Positions 17,800 through 27,426 of a stretch of 64,000 bases of DNA are shown here, piece after piece. The translations under genes were made by a program, and so were the position numbers. The stretch lies in NCBI RefSeq assembly GCF_038806765.1, contig NZ_CP152389.1:4898001-4962000 (forward strand), read 5' to 3'. A model generated the notes under the pieces. The model saw only the letters and a program-made list of their open reading frames with translations. It was not told the origin of the DNA and did not search any database. Numbering within the stretch: the stretch's first letter is position 1; each line of letters opens with the position of its first letter. This DNA comes from Mucilaginibacter sp. CSA2-8R (GTDB lineage Bacteria; Bacteroidota; Bacteroidia; Sphingobacteriales; Sphingobacteriaceae).

Positions 17800-19524
17800 T
17801 TAATATACCAGCGAACCGTCTTTAGCAAACTTTGGAAATATCTGGCTGGCCATGTCAATTGGTCTAAACTCAATCAGGTCCAAATTGAGCACATGATTGG
17901 CACTGCTTGGCGCAGTAGCAATAAAGCGTATGGTATGCCTGTCGGTAGTTGGTATGTTTATTACGCCTAATAACCTGCCCACGTGGCCATTATTAGGGCC
18001 GCCAGTAGCCGTTTGTGCGGTATAGCGTTTAAAGCCTTTAGCCTCCAACTGCGCATCTGTTTCGGTATCGGTTACAGTATTGTTTTGATTAAATGTATTG
18101 GAGAATATGGCCTGCCCGTCAAAGGTTACCCCTACAGTACCACCGTTACTTTGCTTATAATCAACCCATACTTTATAACGGCCTTTAACCAGCAACGGCG
18201 TTCTGAATTCTATAAAAGCTACGCCTGCTGAAACCCTGAACCGACCACCACACAGCAAGAAATCGTTTCCGAAATATTGTGAATTATCAGATAAAGGCGG
18301 TACGGTATAAGTAATTACGTTACCAGATAAATTAGTGGTTACCGGAAAATCTACATCAATCAACTGATCTGGTGTGAAAGGGGCAGTTTTACCTGGTACA
18401 CGGTACAGGCCTGGCGTACGTCTGATTTCGGGTTGATCGGCTACATCAAAATAAACCGGTGTAGGCTTGCGAACTTTAATGGCATAATTTGCTTTTACTG
18501 AATGCAAAACGCCATTAGAGGCCGAGTTATCGCTCAATGTACGATCAAGCACAACACCAGGCTCCAGCACACCATTAAAGGTTATATTATTTAGTAAAAC
18601 ATCCTGTCCGCTTAACTCACTGGTGGTTACCTCTAAAGGCGCTAAGGTGGTGTGCGACGAAGAAGCTACAATATCAGACAAATAAGATAACTCCGGAAAA
18701 ACGCGGTAAGCAACGTAAAGATACAAGCTATCCTGAGGGTTTTTAGGATTGCCGGTGGTGGAGTACCTCCTTTTTAATGCATCAAAATTAGCAAAGCCTG
18801 CCGCGTTGAATACAGCGTTGGTTTGCGCAATAAGCGTTAAATATTTGCGGCTTGTATTAGTTTGGGCTGATGCCGCTACGTTGAGCGAATCATAAAAACC
18901 AGTAGCTTTTAAAGCTTCGGTAAATATAGAATACTTAGTATCCTGCTCTACCATTTGCGCCAGTGTTAAAGGCGCCGGACTTAATACGTTATCAATTACA
19001 TGAATAATACCATTACCTACACGTGTGTTACTTTTTACCAGGTTTGCCTGTTTGTTAATAACAATGTTGGTTACCCCATTATTATTAGCAGCCCCTGTTA
19101 TTAAAAACTGCCCGTTTGTAGTAGGCGAGCGCATTTTACCATCTGTAAACAGCTGCGAGCTGATGGTATCGGCAATCAGGCTGATACTGACAATTTTTTT
19201 AGCTGTGGCTTCATCAATGGCATCAACACTGGCTTTGTTATTTGCTTTTAAATAAGCATTTACACCGGCATTGTTGGCTGCAAAAAGGGTGTAAGCACCG
19301 TAGGTATTTAAAAAGCTGGCATAACCTGCCTTATCTACAATTTGCTTAAACAGCGAAAACTGATCGGCATTTTGATCAAGATAGCTGTAAATATTTACGG
19401 TACTGGTGGTTGAGTAGTTGATGTTTTGCCTGCGGCAGCTACTCATTGTTACTGCTAAAACGCCTAAGGCTATCACCATAGCCGGCATAATCCTATTCAT
19501 TATATTTTTCATCGCTTTCACCAT
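17800..19524 (-). CDS. Fasciclin (FAS1) domain lipoprotein with CBM6-like C-terminus, second of operon
   Basis: A 574-residue lipoprotein (lipobox MSSC after a hydrophobic stretch; several in-frame ATGs exist near the start, and the first, 19524, is used). FAS1 domain 1 covers about residues 35-165 (GAYTLFAANNAGVNAYL, NGIIHVIDNVLSP) and domain 2 about 170-355 (NGVLHSVKANYAIKV). The C-terminal 150 residues contain GRYKVWVDYKQSNGG, VTFDGQ, HTIRFIATAP and LNLDLIEFRPI. This order of strands resembles carbohydrate-binding modules of the CBM6/35 type. It starts 11 bases after SusD-A and precedes a second fasciclin gene by 43 bases. The carbohydrate-binding reading is my inference. Confidence 0.85.
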   Translation of the reverse strand: MVKAMKNIMNRIMPAMVIALGVLAVTMSSCRRQNINYSTTSTVNIYSYLDQNADQFSLFKQIVDKAGYASFLNTYGAYTLFAANNAGVNAYLKANNKASVDAIDEATAKKIVSISLIADTISSQLFTDGKMRSPTTNGQFLITGAANNNGVTNIVINKQANLVKSNTRVGNGIIHVIDNVLSPAPLTLAQMVEQDTKYSIFTEALKATGFYDSLNVAASAQTNTSRKYLTLIAQTNAVFNAAGFANFDALKRRYSTTGNPKNPQDSLYLYVAYRVFPELSYLSDIVASSSHTTLAPLEVTTSELSGQDVLLNNITFNGVLEPGVVLDRTLSDNSASNGVLHSVKANYAIKVRKPTPVYFDVADQPEIRRTPGLYRVPGKTAPFTPDQLIDVDFPVTTNLSGNVITYTVPPLSDNSQYFGNDFLLCGGRFRVSAGVAFIEFRTPLLVKGRYKVWVDYKQSNGGTVGVTFDGQAIFSNTFNQNNTVTDTETDAQLEAKGFKRYTAQTATGGPNNGHVGRLLGVINIPTTDRHTIRFIATAPSSANHVLNLDLIEFRPIDMASQIFPKFAKDGSLVY

Positions 19525-19535
19525 TAAGATTTTTA

Positions 19536-21050
19536 CTATTTATAGAATGGATTTTGTATGAGGTTAGGATCGGTTTGGATCTCGTACTGGTAGATGGGGA
19601 AATACAAACTATTAGGGTCTTTAAGTTTATTTAGTGCCGATTGCTGCACAGCCGACGGTACAACACGCACCGCTGCCGAATTTAAAATATCCAGCCTGGC
19701 AAAATTGTTGCGTTTGGCGTTACGGAGTAAATCATACCAGCGCTTACCTTCGTAAGCCAGTTCGCGTGCGCGTTCGGCCAATACGTAATCAGTTAATCCG
19801 CTAACATTTTCGGGGCCTGGAGTTTGCGCAGACGCCGGTAAAGCATTAGCCCGGGTACGGATCGTATTAATGATGTTTAATGTTTCAGTACCACGGCCGG
19901 AGTTTGCACACGCTTCTGCCTTCATCAGCAAAACATCAGCATAACGGTAAACAATCCAATGCGCGTAAGAAACATCGGGCGAGCGCACGGTGGTACTGTT
20001 GATGCCTACGTATTTATAAATGGTCTGATCGCTGGTTCTAACGGCAGCGTCAATCCCCCTGATGTCTTTGTTGTTATCATCAATTGGGTCAACAGTAAAA
20101 AACTCGTCAATCACGATGGGGTTAGCCATGTACCTTTTGTTTACCACACCAAACATGGAGTAAAAGGGATTCAATAGTTGGGGGTCATACTGTAACTCAA
20201 AAATCCCCTCGTTAGAGTTACCCGTTACAAACAATGCATTAAACCAAGCATTGGCATTATTACCGGCCACCAATCCATACCGGCCCGAGCCGATAATTTT
20301 ATCGCAGGCGGCTATGCAATCGGCATAATTGTCCATCCATAAATACACATCGGCTTGAAGAGCATTTACGGTAAACTTGGTAATGCGGCCTTTATTTGAA
20401 GCATTGTCGCCATAGCTTGCGGTAGCATAGCTTTCGGCCAGTTTTAAATCGGCAACAATTTGCTTTAATAAATCTGCCTGTGGTGTTTTTGCCAACTGTA
20501 CCAATTCATTATCTGAAGAGGTAGATTTTAACTTAAGCGGCGCGTCACCAAAGCTGCGTACCAAATAAAAATACATTAATGAACGTAAGGTTAGGGCCTC
20601 GCCCAAATAAGCGTTTAATTGCTCCTGCGTTAAAGTATTGTCCACATCCCTTACTCCCGGACCAAAATCAAGCACTGTATTACACAGGTTAATTACACGG
20701 TAGATGTTACGCCAGTCGGCCACTGTATTTGACGGCAGTATATTTGCGTTTATCACGTTCAATTCATCCGGAGTTGCGCCAATACCCGGCATAACCATAT
20801 CACCCCGTATCTCTCCCCAGATAAAAAAAGATTCGGCAGGTGCAGGCCTGTTATTTGGAACCGCTCCGAACGGAATCAGCATCGAATTGTAGCAGCCAAT
20901 CACGGCCGCCTGCAATTGCTCTTTAGTTTTCCAAAACTTGTCACGCGTTACACCGTCCTGAGGACTAAGCTCCAGGTACTTTTTACAAGAAGTAACCGAA
21001 AGGGTTAAAACAGTAAATAGTAGGGTTTTTAAAAGTCTATGTTTAAACAT
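19536..21050 (-). CDS. SusD/RagB family glycan-binding lipoprotein (pair A)
   Basis: 504 residues with lipobox VTSC and the typical start of the mature protein, CKKYLELSPQDGVTRDKFWK. Helical TPR-like segments (EALTLRSLMYFYLVRSFGDA) and the C-terminal ARELAYEGKRWYDLLRNAKR signature identify the SusD fold. It is shorter than the pair B SusD (596), so the two pairs are unlikely to be simple recent duplicates. It is encoded 17 bases after SusC-A and should cap that transporter at the outer-membrane surface. Confidence 0.94.
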   Translation of the reverse strand: MFKHRLLKTLLFTVLTLSVTSCKKYLELSPQDGVTRDKFWKTKEQLQAAVIGCYNSMLIPFGAVPNNRPAPAESFFIWGEIRGDMVMPGIGATPDELNVINANILPSNTVADWRNIYRVINLCNTVLDFGPGVRDVDNTLTQEQLNAYLGEALTLRSLMYFYLVRSFGDAPLKLKSTSSDNELVQLAKTPQADLLKQIVADLKLAESYATASYGDNASNKGRITKFTVNALQADVYLWMDNYADCIAACDKIIGSGRYGLVAGNNANAWFNALFVTGNSNEGIFELQYDPQLLNPFYSMFGVVNKRYMANPIVIDEFFTVDPIDDNNKDIRGIDAAVRTSDQTIYKYVGINSTTVRSPDVSYAHWIVYRYADVLLMKAEACANSGRGTETLNIINTIRTRANALPASAQTPGPENVSGLTDYVLAERARELAYEGKRWYDLLRNAKRNNFARLDILNSAAVRVVPSAVQQSALNKLKDPNSLYFPIYQYEIQTDPNLIQNPFYK

Positions 21051-21067
21051 AACAATATGTTTTAATA

Positions 21068-24000
21068 TTAAAATGATGCGGTTAAACCTAAAGTAACTTG
21101 CTTAAGCGGCGGGGTGGTAGATACGTCACGGGCGCTCTGGAAGATCCCCTCGCCTCTTGTTGCTACCTCCGGATCCTGACCGGTATATTTAGTTAATGTG
21201 AGCAGGTTTTCGGCAGTTACATATAAGCTCAGGTTTTTAGTTTTTAAGCGGCGAGCCAGTGCTTTATCAAAAGTGTAACGGGCAGTAATAGAACGGAAAC
21301 GCAAAAACGTGCCGCTTTCAACATACCGGTCTGAGGCTAACCAGTTATAACCTGTTCTGTATAAAGCGCGTGGTATGTCGGTTTCGTCGCCAGGAGCGCG
21401 CCATCTTCTTAACACCGCGGTACTTTGATTGTTAAAGCTATACATAGATGTGGTGTTCATTTTAGTGTCGTTAATAATCTGGCCACCTGTACGGAAGTTG
21501 AAGTAAGCCTGGATTTTGAAATTACCCTTAATAGTGAACGTTGGGCCAAAACCGCCTACAAATTTGGGGTTACCATTACCTAAATAAACTACGTCCTGAT
21601 AGTTGATGTTACCATCGTGGTTAATATCCTCATAAACAGCATCGCCTGGCTGGAAAAGATAATCGGTAGCAGGATAGTTAAAGCGCATTTGAACCGGCGA
21701 ACCATTAGGGCTCAAAATTTTGTTACCATTAGCATCACGCGCTATAGTAGCATCAGCATCTTTATAAACGCCTTTGAACTTATAGCCGTAAAAAGAACCT
21801 AAGGGGTTATTGATTTGTAACAATGACAGATACTGACCGTTTTGAGTAACATTTCCGCTTGAGGTTGGGTAGTAAGGCGAAACCGAACGTAATGAGTTGT
21901 AATTACTCGAAATGTTAAAGTTAAAGTCGAAAATGAAATCTTTTGATTTGTAAGGCGTACTAAACACACTGAACTCAAAACCCTGGTTATCTAAAGTGCC
22001 TACGTTTAACAGCACCGAGCTGTAACCATTAAATGATGAAATTGCCAGGTTAGGGGTAAGCAAATCTTTGGTACGGTTACGGTAAACACCAAAATCAATA
22101 TTTAAACGGTTATTAAACATAATAATGTTTACACCGGCATCCACACCCTGCAACGTTTCCCACTTAAGGTTATCTAACTGTATGTTGTTAGAATATAAAC
22201 CTGACAAGCCTAAGTAATTACTGGATGTAGGCGTGTAAGTATTATAAAAAATATACGGATAACCAGCTGTGTTAGAACCCGGTGTACCACCACTTACACC
22301 ATAACCACCACGTAAGCTTAACTCATCAAGCCATTTAGTGGTTTTTTTCATGAACGGTTCGCCCGAAACACGCCAGCGGCCTGATACTGACGGAAACAAG
22401 CCGTAACGATTGTTACTGCCAAAAATGGAATTTCCGTCGCCACGTAAGGCCACATTCAGGATGTAACGGTCTAAGTATTTGTACTGACCGTTAATTAAAC
22501 CTGCCAGAGTGCGTACCTGATCCATGGGCGATGTAATACTGCCTATATTTACACGGCCCGCAACAGAGGCATCCTGTAACTCATCAGATGCAGTATTAGT
22601 AATTACCTGCCCTTGGGTAAACGACTTAACATCGCTGGTTTGTAATGATACTAAACCGGTGAAAGAATGCTTTTCATTAAGACGCGGGGTGTATACAAAA
22701 TTGGTTTTACTGGTAACCGCATAAGTGTCATAATCGGCATTGTACGCCCGGTTAACTGTACTTTCGGTAAATGGCCTGCCTGTAGCAACTTGTGGTAAAA
22801 AGCGTGTTTGGCGGCTGTTGTTTATATCAAACTGTACATCAGTGGTAGCACTCAGTACGCTCGGGATAATATTATACTGAATGTAAAAGTGAGGGATGAT
22901 ACGATCACTAACCAAATTATTTTGGGCAGCATTAGCCATAGCCACCGGATTGTAAACCTGCCCCCCTAAAGTGTACTGGCCTTGTATATTTGATGCCGGC
23001 GAGAAATAATTAGGAGTTAATACTCCATACTCATTATACTCGTAAATACTGGTGTTAGGCGCTCTTAAAGCAGCAACCGACCGAACGCCGTCTGCCCCTG
23101 TACCATTACTGGAATTAGCGAAATTGTAATCGGTATTACTATGCGCGTATGATACGAACGTGGTAAAACGTATTTTATCAGATACGATATAATCGAGGTT
23201 TAATCGTGTATTTAAACGATTTAGACCGGTACCAATGGTAGTACCTACCTGTGAGTTATAACCTACCGAAGCAAAGTAGCGGGCTTTATCACCACCACCT
23301 GATATGGATAGGTTATTATCAACGATGTTACCAGTACGCGATATGGCTTTTACCCAATCGGTATTTTGGCTGTAGTTTTTGTAGTAATAATAGTTTAACG
23401 GATCATATTCAAACTCCTTGGTGGTAAAGGTATTTAAAGGTGCACCGTTTACATTCATCACCATTTCCGGAATTAATGTAGAATACTGATCTCCTGATAA
23501 AAGCGGGATGCCGGTTGGCTGCTCGGTGACTGTACCTTTAAAGGTGTACGAAATAGTCGGTGCACCTCTCGATCCGCGTTTGGTGTTGATAATTAACACT
23601 CCGTTAGCTGCGCGTGCACCCCAAACGGCCGTAGCTGCTGCATCTTTCAAAATGGAGATATCACGGATATCAGATGGTGCGATACTTAACAAATCCGCAT
23701 ATTGCGTATTATCAGCCGTAGAAAAGTTGAAACCTGCCGGAACGGTAGTTTCGAAAGGCACGCCGTCAACTACAATCAGAGGATTGGTGGCACCATTAAT
23801 AGAACTGGTACCCCTGATTTTGATGGACATACCTGCACCCGGATCGCCCGAATTGGAAATAATGTCTACCCCTGGTAAACGACCTTGAATAGCCTGGTCA
23901 ATAGTGGTAGCCTGCAACTCTTCAACATCCTTTGCGTTTAAAGTTACTGTCGACGTGGTTTGGTCGCGTTTATCAATAAACAAACCGCTGCCATTGTTTA

Positions 24001-24373
24001 CTTGCTGCCGGCCGGTTACGGTTACCGCAGTAAGTTCGTTACGGTTAGATTCTAACGTGGTATTGAATACGCGGCGGGTGCCAATGTCAAGCGTTTTAGG
24101 TTTATAACCAATAATCGAAATAACTATTTTGTTATTAACATCACTAACCTTGATGGCAAAATTACCATCTATATCGGTAGCGGCACCGGTAATGGTACGC
24201 TTGTCTTTGTCTTGCTCTACAACAGTGGCCCCAATTACAGGGAGCTTATCTTTAGAATCAATGACACGCCCTTTGATCAGGATTTTTTCGCCCGTTTGTG
24301 CCTGTGCATTGATTGCCCAACAGGACAGCACAAACACAACTGTGAAAGTAATTAGGTTAAAAGTTCTTCTCAT
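21068..24373 (-). CDS. SusC/RagA TonB-linked outer-membrane transporter (pair A)
   Basis: 1101 residues with a signal peptide ending INAQAQ. A carboxypeptidase-regulatory-like domain (IKGRVIDSKDKLPVIGATVV) is followed by an ELTAVTVTGRQQ segment that may act as TonB box, the plug (SIKIRGTSSINGATNPLIVV) and the 22-strand-type barrel ending KQVTLGLTASF. It is the second gene of the operon, 15 bases after the four-repeat fasciclin gene, and pairs with the next gene (SusD-A). Its plug and barrel sequences are clearly different from SusC-B, which suggests that the two complexes take up different oligosaccharides. Confidence 0.95.
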   Translation of the reverse strand: MRRTFNLITFTVVFVLSCWAINAQAQTGEKILIKGRVIDSKDKLPVIGATVVEQDKDKRTITGAATDIDGNFAIKVSDVNNKIVISIIGYKPKTLDIGTRRVFNTTLESNRNELTAVTVTGRQQVNNGSGLFIDKRDQTTSTVTLNAKDVEELQATTIDQAIQGRLPGVDIISNSGDPGAGMSIKIRGTSSINGATNPLIVVDGVPFETTVPAGFNFSTADNTQYADLLSIAPSDIRDISILKDAAATAVWGARAANGVLIINTKRGSRGAPTISYTFKGTVTEQPTGIPLLSGDQYSTLIPEMVMNVNGAPLNTFTTKEFEYDPLNYYYYKNYSQNTDWVKAISRTGNIVDNNLSISGGGDKARYFASVGYNSQVGTTIGTGLNRLNTRLNLDYIVSDKIRFTTFVSYAHSNTDYNFANSSNGTGADGVRSVAALRAPNTSIYEYNEYGVLTPNYFSPASNIQGQYTLGGQVYNPVAMANAAQNNLVSDRIIPHFYIQYNIIPSVLSATTDVQFDINNSRQTRFLPQVATGRPFTESTVNRAYNADYDTYAVTSKTNFVYTPRLNEKHSFTGLVSLQTSDVKSFTQGQVITNTASDELQDASVAGRVNIGSITSPMDQVRTLAGLINGQYKYLDRYILNVALRGDGNSIFGSNNRYGLFPSVSGRWRVSGEPFMKKTTKWLDELSLRGGYGVSGGTPGSNTAGYPYIFYNTYTPTSSNYLGLSGLYSNNIQLDNLKWETLQGVDAGVNIIMFNNRLNIDFGVYRNRTKDLLTPNLAISSFNGYSSVLLNVGTLDNQGFEFSVFSTPYKSKDFIFDFNFNISSNYNSLRSVSPYYPTSSGNVTQNGQYLSLLQINNPLGSFYGYKFKGVYKDADATIARDANGNKILSPNGSPVQMRFNYPATDYLFQPGDAVYEDINHDGNINYQDVVYLGNGNPKFVGGFGPTFTIKGNFKIQAYFNFRTGGQIINDTKMNTTSMYSFNNQSTAVLRRWRAPGDETDIPRALYRTGYNWLASDRYVESGTFLRFRSITARYTFDKALARRLKTKNLSLYVTAENLLTLTKYTGQDPEVATRGEGIFQSARDVSTTPPLKQVTLGLTASF

Positions 24374-24388
24374 GTTAAGCCCTAATCT

Positions 24389-26614
24389 TTAAAAATTGTA
24401 TCTTAAGTAGTTATCAATTTGGTGAAACAGCGCCCGGGTACCCAAGTAGTTGCTGTTTGCGGCTATAGTAGTGGCCGAACGTCCGAGATAATCGCGCACG
24501 GTAATGCTGCCAGGCTGGTTGGTGATGGACAGGTTAACATCATCGCCATTAGCATTTTTCAATAAAGTTGGGAACGAACTGCCATTAGGGCTTTTTTTGC
24601 CGTCGGTGGCTATGGCAATGCCATTCAAAATATGCGTTAGAATAAAGCGGGCAACCTTTGCTTTATCGTCTATAGAAGACGGATTGTAATTGGGCACACC
24701 CGTACTTACTGTACCTGGTAAAATACCATCCTTAACAGCCTGTTGTATGGCCGCTTTTGTAGGAATGAAAATGGTATAATTTGCGCCTAACTGTAAACCT
24801 ATAATTTCCAGGTTGGTAGGGTTATAAACAGTAGAATTTATTAAGTATTGATAAAAATCATAATAAGGCGATGTGGCTGTAGTCGCGTTTTTACCAATTT
24901 GCGAAGCCAGTGTGCCTACCGGGTAATCTAAGGCACCACTGCCTAAAAAGTAAACCTTACCATTGCTATAGTTGCGCGAGCCGGTTACACTAACAACCTG
25001 ATTTTTCTCGACGTTACCACCAGCAAAAACCGTATTGTTATTATAACGCACATATTCGCCGCCGTAAGACTCAACAACACCTTGTCCGGTTAAGCTGTTT
25101 AATTCATTGTCAGGGGTTTGTACTACATGCAGATTTACAATACGTTGTAGTAGGTCGCGCGGGTTAGCACCGGAACTGGTTGAACCATTTACAGTAAGTG
25201 TAAATTGTGCAGTGTTGGTATTGTAATCATAACCTAAAGCCCTGAAAGTAGCATCGGGCACCATAAACACTGTAAATTTCAGATTCGGGTTAGCCACTAC
25301 TGTTTTGAGGTTTAAATCCAGTATGCGGGTCATGATAGAATAGGCAGGATCGAGATAAGCACGGGCATAAACGGTGCTGAACACGTTAGCTGCCTGTACC
25401 TGGTTAGTACCGTAAAACACGCCGTTACTACAAAACTTTTTGTCGACCACGTTGCTATTGACGTTAAACCTTGCAGGCTCACCCAAAGTGTTTGACGCCG
25501 AAGAAAACTTTGTTGGCCACACCGTTGAAGGGAACATGTGGGCATTTAAAAAATCGGCAACAATGTTGTTGGGTAGCTTATCAACAGAGCCGTAAAATTC
25601 CAAAAGCACATTGTTCAGGTATTGCGTTAATGCAGTATTATTAGGCGCAAATAACGAGTAACCATCAGACTGACCGTCATTATCTTCTACTTTCCTAAAA
25701 TTTTCATTCCCTAAAGCGTAAGCTAACAAGCTAGAATACTGCTTAATATAAACCTTGTTATTTTTACCTGTTATAATGCTGTATCTGCTCTGGGCATCAC
25801 TGTTTTGCAGGTAAGTGACCATGAATTTTTCGAACAGGTCTCTAAACTGGCTGTACTGGCTGTTACTGGCTAACTGCTGCTCAATGTTGGGTAACGGCAG
25901 TACTACACGGTCAATTTCGTGTATAACACCATTTTCGGCAACAATGTCTTTGTTTACCACGGAGGCATCAACCACGTTAAAGCCGCTGTAAGTGCTCGAC
26001 GGAAAGAAAAAGTTGTAATCTGTAGCCGACAAACTTTTAGTCGACATATAAGGAGCGAAAAAATAAGGGATGTACTTATTGTTGTTGTCGCCAAATATAA
26101 AGCTGGTTCCGTTGTTAGATGCATTACGGTTTGATGAAAGCAATACGGTAGATGCTCCATCAGGGCCGTTACCCGTATAAAAGCCGTCATAATAAGCCGT
26201 ACGGCGTTTGTAAGCATTATTAGTTATCCAGCCTTGAGGCGACTGGTAATCGGCCAGGTGATTAGTTTGAAAAGCATTGAAAACCAGACAATAAGTAACA
26301 ATCTTGCGCGCTGTTACAGAATCCAGATTAGCTAAACTTACATTATTTTCAGAAAAATACTTTTGAAACGCAGCATCATTAGGCGCAAAAAACGTCCAGT
26401 AACCGGCTGCACTCAAAGTGCCTTTATAACCAGACTTATCAATAACTGCCAGTAAACTGGTAAAGTTCCCCTTCGATTGCAGCACCTGGTAAATAGGTGG
26501 CTGTAAGTTATCAGGGCGGCCGTAATATTCATCAAAAGCTTGCTTGCGGCAACTGCTCAAGAAAATTAAGGCACTAAAAAGTACACATAAATTTTTTAGT
26601 AATTTATACATCAT
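24389..26614 (-). CDS. Large fasciclin (FAS1) repeat lipoprotein, first gene of operon
   Basis: A 741-residue lipoprotein with lipobox LSSC (CRKQAFDEYYG). I count four FAS1-like repeats. One starts near IYQVLQSKGNFTSLLAVIDK with GYWTFFAPNDAAFQKYF; a second near IEQQLASNSQYSQFRDLFEK with GYSLFAPNNTALTQYL; a third near IMTRILDLNLKTVV with FTVFMVPDATFRALGY; a fourth near FYQYLINSTVYNPTNL with YTIFIPTKAAIQQAV. Unlike the other two fasciclin genes of the operon it has no obvious C-terminal beta-sandwich. It leads the operon, preceded by an 812-base divergent intergenic region. A function as surface adhesin or glycan-binding subunit is inferred. Confidence 0.85.
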   Translation of the reverse strand: MMYKLLKNLCVLFSALIFLSSCRKQAFDEYYGRPDNLQPPIYQVLQSKGNFTSLLAVIDKSGYKGTLSAAGYWTFFAPNDAAFQKYFSENNVSLANLDSVTARKIVTYCLVFNAFQTNHLADYQSPQGWITNNAYKRRTAYYDGFYTGNGPDGASTVLLSSNRNASNNGTSFIFGDNNNKYIPYFFAPYMSTKSLSATDYNFFFPSSTYSGFNVVDASVVNKDIVAENGVIHEIDRVVLPLPNIEQQLASNSQYSQFRDLFEKFMVTYLQNSDAQSRYSIITGKNNKVYIKQYSSLLAYALGNENFRKVEDNDGQSDGYSLFAPNNTALTQYLNNVLLEFYGSVDKLPNNIVADFLNAHMFPSTVWPTKFSSASNTLGEPARFNVNSNVVDKKFCSNGVFYGTNQVQAANVFSTVYARAYLDPAYSIMTRILDLNLKTVVANPNLKFTVFMVPDATFRALGYDYNTNTAQFTLTVNGSTSSGANPRDLLQRIVNLHVVQTPDNELNSLTGQGVVESYGGEYVRYNNNTVFAGGNVEKNQVVSVTGSRNYSNGKVYFLGSGALDYPVGTLASQIGKNATTATSPYYDFYQYLINSTVYNPTNLEIIGLQLGANYTIFIPTKAAIQQAVKDGILPGTVSTGVPNYNPSSIDDKAKVARFILTHILNGIAIATDGKKSPNGSSFPTLLKNANGDDVNLSITNQPGSITVRDYLGRSATTIAANSNYLGTRALFHQIDNYLRYNF

Positions 26615-26650
26615 AAGAAATCTGATACGTTATATCAAAAAAGAAATTCG

Positions 26651-26672
26651 AAAGCGGCAGAACAGCCGCTTT
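26651..26672 (-). promoter_or_regulatory. Hairpin in the leader of the fasciclin/SusCD operon
   Basis: An 8-bp perfect stem around a six-base loop, 36 bases before the first start codon of the operon. There is no T run on the minus side, so it is not a simple terminator. It may affect mRNA stability or translation. Functional role unknown. Confidence 0.35.
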
Positions 26673-27319
26673 TGCTGTAGCTATTTACAGAGAATAAATG
26701 TCTGTCTGACACATTTTAAATCAGGCAACAAAACAGCCGAAGAAGTACTGAGTAAATTTTTTTCCATATGTCGGTTTTAAATAATTGGCTTAACTGGTAA
26801 TAAGTGTATGATATTGGCAGAGAGCTATATCTTATTATCAGAACCTAAAATTATCTACTTGGCTATGTTAAACCATCCTGCACTGTCCTATACTTATTAA
26901 TTTTTTTAATACTTTCTTACTAAAAGCTTTAAGCATTAATAATATTTTAAAATACAGCTAAGTATTTTAAAATAAAGGCAATGCTGATCATTTAAATACC
27001 ACATAAACTGTAACTTACCTGTGACCATCCGGCTCATAGCTTTCTAATTTTATTCTAATCTACCCGAAGTTTAACCTATAAATATTAATATGTTTAAACA
27101 CACAAACAATATTTCAAAGGCATTCATCAAAACCTTTACTTATTATAGAAAAGTTATGCTGTTAATAAACGCTAATTGAGACGGTAATGAGCAGTCAGAT
27201 TTGCCACTCATCTGTCAGCGTTACACTACTGTATAAATCATCTCGTTAAATAGTCCGAGCCATAGCCAATTGTAAAAGCACCTTTTACATAATTTAAAGA
27301 TGTCGTAATGATTAAATAT

Positions 27320-27327
27320 TACTTTTG
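27320..27327 (+). promoter_or_regulatory. Candidate -7 box for the DUF4450 gene
   Basis: TACTTTTG matches TAnnTTTG, about 100 bases before the start codon. No TTG was found at the expected -33 distance, so support is limited. Confidence 0.3.
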
Positions 27328-27426
27328 ATACCGCCCAAGGCTAATTTATATTAACCTTGCGAACCCTGATTAATACTCCTGCTCGACCAATTTTGAGCTA
27401 ACCTCTTTATTCTGACTACCTGTTTT

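Larger units (their letters stand above)
26615..27426. other. 812-base divergent intergenic region of the PUL
   Basis: An AT-rich control region between the minus-strand fasciclin/SusCD operon and the plus-strand DUF4450 gene. I see no credible coding sequence. A hairpin (AAAGCGGC 26651-26658 with GCCGCTTT 26665-26672) lies 36 bases upstream of the fasciclin start and would be in its leader. On the plus strand a TACTTTTG box (27320-27327) could be the -7 element for the DUF4450 gene. No CAAAnnTA box (minus-strand -7) was found near the operon start. Confidence 0.6.

Noticed and set aside
26544-26780. 78-codon plus-strand ORF at the start of the divergent region
   Set aside because: Overlaps the fasciclin signal peptide antisense and is rich in Lys/Arg/Cys from AT-rich DNA; no promoter seen.
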